From: Stentor coeruleus
Lineage: Eukaryota; Ciliophora; Heterotrichea; Heterotrichida; Stentoridae
Length of the DNA stretch: 64,000 nt
Direction: 5' to 3'
NCBI GenBank assembly: GCA_001970955.1
Contig: MPUH01000181.1
Coordinates: 24,986 to 88,985, forward strand
Shown here: positions 58,249 through 64,000 of the stretch, one piece after another
How the letters are laid out: each line of letters opens with the position of its first letter
Numbering within the stretch: the stretch's first letter is position 1
Made by a program: the position numbers and the translations under genes
The notes under the pieces: generated by a model
Told to the model about the DNA's origin: nothing
The model's input: only the letters and a program-made list of their open reading frames with translations
Databases searched by the model: none

Positions 58249-60699
58249 CTACCCCCATGGTCCAGGATTGTTCCTTTGTTGTTTTCTATCTTGTTGCAGA
58301 TATTGAGCTCTAACTGCTTGATTGTTTTGTGGACTAGGCATAGCTTTTGGTACAAGTTGTTTTGGTGACTGAAGCACAAGTGCACCAATTTTATTAAAGT
58401 TCCTATTAGCTTCAGCTTCTCTTGATGGTAAGCGCCCTTCTCTTGAAGATGGAGCATTTCTACTAGGAATATAAGAAGCTGGTGTTTGTTTATCTCTAGA
58501 AGGTGGAGCTACATAAGGTGTATATTTATCCCTAGAAGGTGGTGTAGGTTGTGCATATGGATTATTAATCTTATCTCTTGATGGTGGAGCATCTCTTGGG
58601 GCAATATAAGGATAAGGGACTTTATCTCTTGATAGTGGAGCATCACGTGATGGTACATAAGGTGAATATTTTTCTCTAGAATGTGGTGTAGGTTGAGCAT
58701 ATGGATTATTAACCTTATCTCTAGATGGAGGAGCATCTCTTGGGGCAATATAAGGATTAGTAACTTTATCTCTTGATGGTGGAGCATCACGTGGTGCTAC
58801 ATAAGGTGAATAATTATCTTTAGAAGGTGGTGTTGGTTGAGCATATGGATTATTGATTTTGTCTCTTGATGGAGGAGCATCTCTTGGGGCAATATAAGGA
58901 TTTGTAACTTTATCTCTTGATGGAGGGGCATCCCTTTGTGGGGCATAAGAAGGGATAAGTTTATTATCATATGTAGGTTGATAAGCTGAAGGTTTGTTTT
59001 CTCTAGAAGAAATTTCACGAGGGGCGACATAAGGTTGATTAGCAATTCTAGATGAAGGAGCAGGAGGATTATAAGCTTTTGGAGACATATAAGAAGGTGT
59101 AGGTTTATTATCTCGTGAAGGGGGTTTATTCATATATTGTTGATAAGGTGGATTTTGTATAACTCCTACAGGTTTATTAGCAGGATATGGAACAGAAGGT
59201 TTACTTGGATTGTTTAAATAATTAGCATTTTCCCTACTTGCAGGTTTTGGCTGATACAAATTTTCCCTACTCGCAGGTTTTGGCTGATACAAATTTTCCC
59301 TACTTGCAGGTTTAGGATTATAAGCATTTTCTCTGCTTGCGGGTTTTGCATTATAAACATTATCTTTATTTAAAGGGTTTTGAGAATATAAATCATTTGG
59401 AATCTGAGCTTTAGATACAGGTGAAGGTTGTACTGGTGTTGGTTTTGGTTGTTGATATATTTGATTATACCTATCTGGTTTATATGGGGCAATATAAGGT
59501 GAAGCTTCAGGGATTTTATACAAATCATTAGGTCCAGCCATAGCTTTGCTTGGAGGTTCATAAGTATCAATTCTCGGCTGATATTTAGGTGGATCTTTAA
59601 TCTGTGGTTTATAACCATAAGGTTCAGGTTTAGGAACTCCATAATTAACCATATTTGTAGGAGATTTTGGTATAGGTTTAGATCCATCAATCTGCCCTTG
59701 TGGATCTCTTCCTCTAGCACTACCAATTCTTGCTTGTGGTATAGGTTCATCTGCAGGTCTATTAGAATGTGCACTAAGTCCTCTATTTCTACTATCATAA
59801 TTAGGTCCAGGAAGTTTTTGTTTTAAATTCTTCATCCCAGGTTCGAATTTTATCGTCCCTAACAAATCTGCTGCTTGTGGATTAGGCATAGCAAGAACAT
59901 TTATATGCCTTTGTACTGGGGGCATTTCTAATATTTTATCACAACTAGGTCTTAATGTTGGATTTACTTGTAATAAAGTCCTTATCACATTAGACAAATC
60001 AGTTGAATATTGACTTGGAATATTAGGGTAAATCCCACGGATAATTTTTTTATATAATCCTTGCATGTCTGTTGCTGTAAATGGAGGCACTAAAGCTACC
60101 ATTTCATAAATAACACAACCTAATGACCAAATATCTGATGAAGAATTATAAGGCTGATCCTTCCAAACTTCAGGACTTGCATAATATGGAGTTCCTGTTT
60201 GAGTATAAGCTAAACCTCTTTTATTAACTTTTGATACATTAAGGTCTCCAAGTTTCATAACCCCTTCTTTTGATACAAATATATTCGCGCATTTCAAATC
60301 TCTATGCAAAATTTTGGTATCGTGTAAGACTTTTAATCCTTGAGTTACATGCACAATAGCTTGCCATACTTCGTTTTCAGGGAAAAATGTCCGGGCTGCT
60401 TTGTGGTTGCTGATTTTTTTTAGAAGATCTCCACCTTCTGCTAATTCCATGACTATGCATAAGGTATTTGTTGGTTCATCTATAAAAACTTCTTTATAAG
60501 CGATTATGTTTGGATGATAAACTGAAGCTAGGATTCGGACTTCATTTAGGGCGTTTTCCTTTTCTTTTGGCTTGAGAGTACCGAGTTTAACTTTTTTAAG
60601 AGCGTAGGTTTGGCTATCAGATTTTCTCACTACTTTGAAAACACTGGAAAATGCTCCATCACCCAGCTTGGATAATATTTCGAAATCAGATATTGACAT
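58249..60699 (-). CDS. NIMA-related kinase with repetitive Pro/Ser/Arg-rich tail
   Basis: 816 residues, one exon. Kinase domain about 4-260: LGDGAFSSVFKVV, Lys35 in YALKKV, the NEK-type HRDLKCANIFVSKEG, and DIWSLGCVIYEMVALVPPF. DFG reads DLN (LGDLNVSKV), keeping the Asp; this variant is known in protist NEKs. The rest (about 265-816) is disordered and repetitive: an 11-residue unit KPASRENLYQP repeated four to five times, and a longer unit (DAPPSRDKVTNPYIAPR; also NPYAQPTPPSKDNYSPYV) repeated many times. The repeats are rich in Arg-Ser-containing SRE/SRD motifs, so they may be phosphorylation or microtubule-binding modules. NEKs control cilia and basal bodies; ciliates have large NEK families. 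Confidence 0.9.
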   Translation of the reverse strand: MSISDFEILSKLGDGAFSSVFKVVRKSDSQTYALKKVKLGTLKPKEKENALNEVRILASVYHPNIIAYKEVFIDEPTNTLCIVMELAEGGDLLKKISNHKAARTFFPENEVWQAIVHVTQGLKVLHDTKILHRDLKCANIFVSKEGVMKLGDLNVSKVNKRGLAYTQTGTPYYASPEVWKDQPYNSSSDIWSLGCVIYEMVALVPPFTATDMQGLYKKIIRGIYPNIPSQYSTDLSNVIRTLLQVNPTLRPSCDKILEMPPVQRHINVLAMPNPQAADLLGTIKFEPGMKNLKQKLPGPNYDSRNRGLSAHSNRPADEPIPQARIGSARGRDPQGQIDGSKPIPKSPTNMVNYGVPKPEPYGYKPQIKDPPKYQPRIDTYEPPSKAMAGPNDLYKIPEASPYIAPYKPDRYNQIYQQPKPTPVQPSPVSKAQIPNDLYSQNPLNKDNVYNAKPASRENAYNPKPASRENLYQPKPASRENLYQPKPASRENANYLNNPSKPSVPYPANKPVGVIQNPPYQQYMNKPPSRDNKPTPSYMSPKAYNPPAPSSRIANQPYVAPREISSRENKPSAYQPTYDNKLIPSYAPQRDAPPSRDKVTNPYIAPRDAPPSRDKINNPYAQPTPPSKDNYSPYVAPRDAPPSRDKVTNPYIAPRDAPPSRDKVNNPYAQPTPHSREKYSPYVPSRDAPLSRDKVPYPYIAPRDAPPSRDKINNPYAQPTPPSRDKYTPYVAPPSRDKQTPASYIPSRNAPSSREGRLPSREAEANRNFNKIGALVLQSPKQLVPKAMPSPQNNQAVRAQYLQQDRKQQRNNPGPWG

Positions 60700-60769
60700 T
60701 GTATTTTATTTTGACTTTTAAATTATCTTTAATATGGTAAGTTTTAGATTTAAAATGGAAGTTAAATGA

Positions 60770-61486
60770 TTATGCTGATTGGGGTTTTGTGCAGTGGATA
60801 AGATAGCCAAGACGTGAATAGGAGGTAAAAAAGGCACGGAATTTTAAGTAGTCTATAAACCAGCCATTTGAATGGTGAACTTCTAAGCCGGAAAGGTTGC
60901 ACATTCTTATCAAATCATCAGGGTTTATAAATTTATCCCATTGATGAGTACCTGGATCAACAATTTTTAGTATATACTCACTAGCTACAATCCCTAATAG
61001 CCAAGATTCAAAAGTTTTGCTTACTGTTGTTAAAAAAACAGCCCCGTTATCTTTAACTTTCCCGCTAAGGTCATTCAAAAATATCTGATGGTCTGTTACA
61101 TGCTCAATAACTTCTGAAGCTAAAACCACATCAAATTTCTCATCTACAGCTGAAAGTTCACAATTTTTATATTCAACATTTCCTTTTAATATCTTAGGTA
61201 AATGTAAACTTGCTACATTGATAGCTTCTTCTGAAGGATCAATACCTACAACTGATGCTCCTAATCTACCAAGACGTTCTGACATTATTCCTCCACCACA
61301 GCCAACATCTAAAATTCTTAATCCTTTAAGGTTTTGGACTTGTAGTCTGGTTTTTATGTATTCTGATCTTAAATCTGAAAAAGGGTGGAGAACATTGTCT
61401 GGGTTCCACCATTTGTAAACTGCAAATCTTTGCATTTCAGCTGGGTCAACTGTACTTACAAATCTTTGGACTAGTTTACAGAGCAT
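60770..61486 (-). CDS. COQ3: Ubiquinone biosynthesis O-methyltransferase, mitochondrial
   Basis: 238 residues, one exon. S-adenosylmethionine-dependent enzyme that methylates two hydroxyls in coenzyme Q synthesis. The N-terminus (MLCKLVQRFVSTVDPAEMQRFA) has the look of a short mitochondrial targeting segment. The COQ3/UbiG start block WWNPDNVLHPFSDLRSEYI is present. The SAM motif is LDVGCGGGIMSERLGRLGAS, followed by VVGIDPSEEAINVASLH. Post-motif II is FDVVLASEVIEHVTD and motif III is GAVFLTTVSKTFESW. The UbiG/COQ3 helix KFINPDDLIRMC and GWFIDYLKFRAFF close it. Every block is present at normal spacing. It lies 70 bp upstream of the NEK gene on the same strand. Confidence 0.95.
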   Translation of the reverse strand: MLCKLVQRFVSTVDPAEMQRFAVYKWWNPDNVLHPFSDLRSEYIKTRLQVQNLKGLRILDVGCGGGIMSERLGRLGASVVGIDPSEEAINVASLHLPKILKGNVEYKNCELSAVDEKFDVVLASEVIEHVTDHQIFLNDLSGKVKDNGAVFLTTVSKTFESWLLGIVASEYILKIVDPGTHQWDKFINPDDLIRMCNLSGLEVHHSNGWFIDYLKFRAFFTSYSRLGYLIHCTKPQSA

Positions 61487-62062
61487 AAATTATTATGTAA
61501 TAAAAGAATTTTTGATAAAAAATATTTAAGGTGATAAAGAAAATCCTTTGTAATAAAGATTATGATTATTATATGCTAATGATAGATAATTAAATGGATT
61601 ATCAGTGGTCCAGGATTCGCCCTTTGCTCTTAGAGTTTTAATTTGGAACTTTAATTTTTTCCCTAAAGATTGTTATTCATAATCTGTCGCAGTTTCCCAA
61701 AATCCTTTCGTAAATAAAAAATCTTTTTTTTTAATCTTATCTTATGAACATGAAGCCTTTCTTTTTTTTTATCCTTATCTTTCATATTGATATTTTTATT
61801 GAGAGTCAACGATATATAGGTTTATTTTATTATGCCGTATGTTTTGGAGCCTCATTTGATTCTTTTATTACTTATACTTTTATCATATTATCCATATAAG
61901 CGTATATTAAGACATTCTTTTTCTCCTTAAAGGGCAATAAAACTCCTCATACATCATTTAAGATATAAATTTTAATACAACTAACAACTAATCCAAGCCC
62001 AAAACTTATTCATACCAAAAACCAAAATCAAAACCGCAATTCACCTATACATAACTTAATAA
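61487..62062. other. Divergent intergenic region
   Basis: 576 bp, no gene supported. A patch at about 61602-61665 (GTGGTCCAGGATTCGCCCTT, then an Sm-like AATTTTTTC) is richer in G+C than its surroundings and might hold a small RNA, but it matches no RNA family I know. The last 120 bp are C-rich. Confidence 0.4.
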
Positions 62063-63784
62063 ATGGTTTCATCAGCATCATTCCATTACACTATAGCCAT
62101 TCTTACACTTATTTTCCTCCCTCAAGGCCAATCCCAACTCAACAATCTCCAAAATGACATAAGCCCTAATTCCAAATACAACTCTTTTCAACCTTTACAG
62201 GCATTTCCAGAATATCCTAATCATCTCCTTACTCATCCAACAATTTCACCAAATTATACCTCAAACCAAGATCCTTTTTCTACCACAAGTCCATCATTTC
62301 TATCAGCTAATATAAACAGCAGTATTTCATCAGGTTTCAACTTACCCATAAACGAACATTATCATCTCCTTACTCATCCAACAATTTCACCAAATTATAC
62401 CTCAAACCAAGATCCTTTTTCTACGACAAGTCCATCATTTCTATCAGCTAATATAAACAGCAGTATTTCATCAGGTTTCAACTTACCCATAAACGAACAC
62501 CTTCCAAACTCTTACTTTTGGTCTATATACCCAGAACAAATCCGTTTATCCTATACCGAAAAACCTAATGAAATGCGTGTAACCTGGGTAACATATACAA
62601 ACATAATCCCCCGTATAGCTTATAGATCAACATTATGTCCAGAAAGTTCCCAATCCACAAATTGGACTATTTCAAAAGCTTCAACATTCGAATTTGATGA
62701 AGGGACATTATTTAAAAGAATCCAATATATCCATACAATAGTCATACAAGATATAAAAAAAACTTGCAGCTATGAATACCTAGTCAGTAATGGGATTTTT
62801 TGGAGCGAAATGTATACTTTCAGAGGAAAAACTCCATATCAAAATCGCCCTTTATCATATGAAGATACATTAATTCCTGTTAAAATGATTATTATTGGCG
62901 ATTGGGGTGGGGGTATAGTTGGTATGTATACAAAAGATATGCTTGAAGCTGATTTACGAGTACAAGAAGCTGATTGGGCTTTACACCTTGGGGATTTTGC
63001 TTATGATCTTAATGATCGTGAAGGTCAACAAGGTGATGATTGGCTTAATATGATTCAACCAATATCAGCAAATTTACCATATATGACAATCCCTGGTAAT
63101 CATGAAATTGATTATAATTATACACATTATATCAATAGATTTAAAATGCCAGTTAATGATGCAAATGAAGGAAAAGGGTTTTTTTATTCATATAATATGG
63201 GTCCTGTGCATTTTGTTATGATAAATCTTGAACAATATTTTGAAGTTGTTATGGAAGACTGTATAGAAACACATAAAAATTGGCTTATTGAAGATTTAAA
63301 GGTTGCTAATAGTTATAGAAAAGAAGTTCCATGGATTGTTGTTTTTGCTCATCATACTTTTTATTGTTCAGTTGATAAAAGTGAATGTAAAAAACAGGCA
63401 AAAGTTGTGAAGGATGAGTTTGAAGAAGTATTTTATAATAATTCTGTGGATTTGATTGTTCAAGCTCATGTTCATAATTATGAAAGAGATAAGGTTATTT
63501 ATAAAGAACAGGTTTTAGAAGGAGAATTTGACACTTTTAATAAGTATTTTAATCCCAGAGCCCCTGTTTATGTTGTTAATGGAAATGCTGGGAATTATCA
63601 TGAACATAATGACCCTTTTAGAACTGATTTGCCTGATTTTTATTTGTTTGGAAGCCAGGATTATGGATATGGAAGGCTTAATGTATTTAATTTTACTCAT
63701 TTGTATTATGAGCAGTATAGCTCAGCAAAGCACACTCAGATAGATTATTTTTGGCTGATTAAAGATAGAATTAAGTATAATTAG
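62063..63784 (+). CDS. Secreted purple acid phosphatase (metallophosphoesterase)
   Basis: 573 residues, one exon. Signal peptide (FHYTIAILTLIFLPQGQSQ), then a Ser/Asn/Pro-rich region with many N-glycosylation sites that contains a 47-residue duplication (residues about 54-147). The fibronectin-like N-domain of PAPs follows (YPEQIRLSYTEKPNEMRVTW). Catalytic motifs with metal ligands: GDWGGG, GDFAYD, GNHE, VVFAHH and AHVHNYER (usually GHxH; the Gly is Ala here, ligands kept). The C-terminus VYVVNGNAGNYHEH and YGYGRLNVFNFTHLYYEQY is typical. It hydrolyses phosphate esters in the vacuole or outside the cell, using a Fe/metal pair. Ends AAT-TAG. Confidence 0.93.
   Translation: MVSSASFHYTIAILTLIFLPQGQSQLNNLQNDISPNSKYNSFQPLQAFPEYPNHLLTHPTISPNYTSNQDPFSTTSPSFLSANINSSISSGFNLPINEHYHLLTHPTISPNYTSNQDPFSTTSPSFLSANINSSISSGFNLPINEHLPNSYFWSIYPEQIRLSYTEKPNEMRVTWVTYTNIIPRIAYRSTLCPESSQSTNWTISKASTFEFDEGTLFKRIQYIHTIVIQDIKKTCSYEYLVSNGIFWSEMYTFRGKTPYQNRPLSYEDTLIPVKMIIIGDWGGGIVGMYTKDMLEADLRVQEADWALHLGDFAYDLNDREGQQGDDWLNMIQPISANLPYMTIPGNHEIDYNYTHYINRFKMPVNDANEGKGFFYSYNMGPVHFVMINLEQYFEVVMEDCIETHKNWLIEDLKVANSYRKEVPWIVVFAHHTFYCSVDKSECKKQAKVVKDEFEEVFYNNSVDLIVQAHVHNYERDKVIYKEQVLEGEFDTFNKYFNPRAPVYVVNGNAGNYHEHNDPFRTDLPDFYLFGSQDYGYGRLNVFNFTHLYYEQYSSAKHTQIDYFWLIKDRIKYN
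62221..62502 (+). repeat. In-frame tandem duplication within the phosphatase gene, period 141 bp
   Basis: TCATCTCCTTACTCATCC begins at 62221 and again at 62362. The two 141-bp units (47 codons) appear to differ at only one base in their shared sequence (CTACCACAAG against CTACGACAAG), a synonymous change (ACC/ACG), so the duplication is recent. It lengthens the Ser/Asn-rich segment between signal peptide and catalytic fold. Confidence 0.92.
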
Positions 63785-64000
63785 AGATAAAAAATTAGGG
63801 GTTTTTTTTTTTGAAGAGGTTGGATTGAAAGTTCATAGTTTTTAAATAAAAGGTTAAGATAAGATGAAAAAATATTAGTTATTTTACTAGAGAAAAAGGA
63901 TAAGAAAGTTGGAAATAGATAAGTTTAGAGTTTTATTGAAGGATGAAATAGATATTAGGTACCAAAATATTATACTGAGATAAGATTTAAAAATAATGAT

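Noticed and set aside
58509-59798. Several minus-strand frames rich in Leu/Ile/His inside the NEK tail
   Set aside because: They are out-of-frame shadows of the repetitive tail; their own repeats merely mirror the real ones.
1-64000. CRISPR arrays, insertion sequences, bacterial operons or viral genes
   Set aside because: No spaced direct repeats, transposases, integrases or viral hallmark genes were seen; gene content and introns are eukaryotic.
1-64000. Blepharisma-type code with TGA as tryptophan
   Set aside because: Long conserved genes run full length without any in-frame TGA, and their tryptophans are TGG.

Overview
The window looks like macronuclear DNA of a heterotrich ciliate, most likely Stentor or a close relative. 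The evidence is AT-rich, gene-dense sequence; about 33 intact protein genes read with the standard code (tryptophan as TGG, genes ending only in TAA or TAG); and ten introns that are 15 nt long (one is 16 nt), all of the form GTA...A-N-N-TAG. Standard code plus 15-16 nt introns is the known signature of Stentor coeruleus. In the related Blepharisma TGA is tryptophan, and uninterrupted reading of these genes argues against that here. The species call is inference.

Layout. 1-1.5 kb: two decayed genes (an ion-channel relic and an unidentified relic). 1.6-7.2 kb: a divergent mitochondrial-carrier-like protein, two tandem ubiquitin-specific protease genes (the second lacks its catalytic histidine) and a secreted glutaminyl cyclase. 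8.2-14.1 kb: a five-exon giant surface protein with REJ-like and membrane segments. 15-20 kb: dual-specificity phosphatase, FBXO9-like F-box protein, two small unknowns. 20.7-27.9 kb: coiled-coil protein, PH-domain kinase, and a compact co-directional trio (SAM protein, catalytically dead phosphoglycerate-mutase-like protein, CCT1 chaperonin). 28-39.4 kb: membrane cyclic-nucleotide phosphodiesterase, polo-like kinase, a 1457-residue NACHT-type NTPase with helical repeats, a probably lipidated pseudokinase and an ELO-like membrane protein. 40-49.5 kb: small lipidated protein, a gene relic, an EF-hand protein, a PH/F-box/TBC protein, a head-to-head pair only 11 bp apart (small membrane protein and tubulin-type carboxypeptidase), an M20 amidohydrolase, and eEF1B-gamma. 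50-64 kb: thioredoxin-fold secretory protein, coiled-coil protein, a GC-rich island that may be a structured RNA, a 319-bp tandem repeat carrying two copies of a 42-codon ORF, a copine-RING protein, cystinosin, a NIMA-related kinase with a repeat-rich tail, COQ3, and a purple acid phosphatase with a recent internal duplication.

There is no operon logic; these are mixed housekeeping, cytoskeletal/ciliary and signalling genes. Shared architecture is more informative. Intergenic gaps are often 35-250 bp. A TATAAA(T)-like motif sits within a few bases of many start codons. The 5' flanks are strikingly C-rich and G-poor on the coding strand. The most noteworthy points are three apparent pseudoenzymes (mutase, kinase, USP), the NACHT protein, the intron-phase rule, the complete absence of TGA stops, the 11-bp divergent start region, and the repeat-borne micro-ORF. 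All calls come from reading the sequence; no database search was run.
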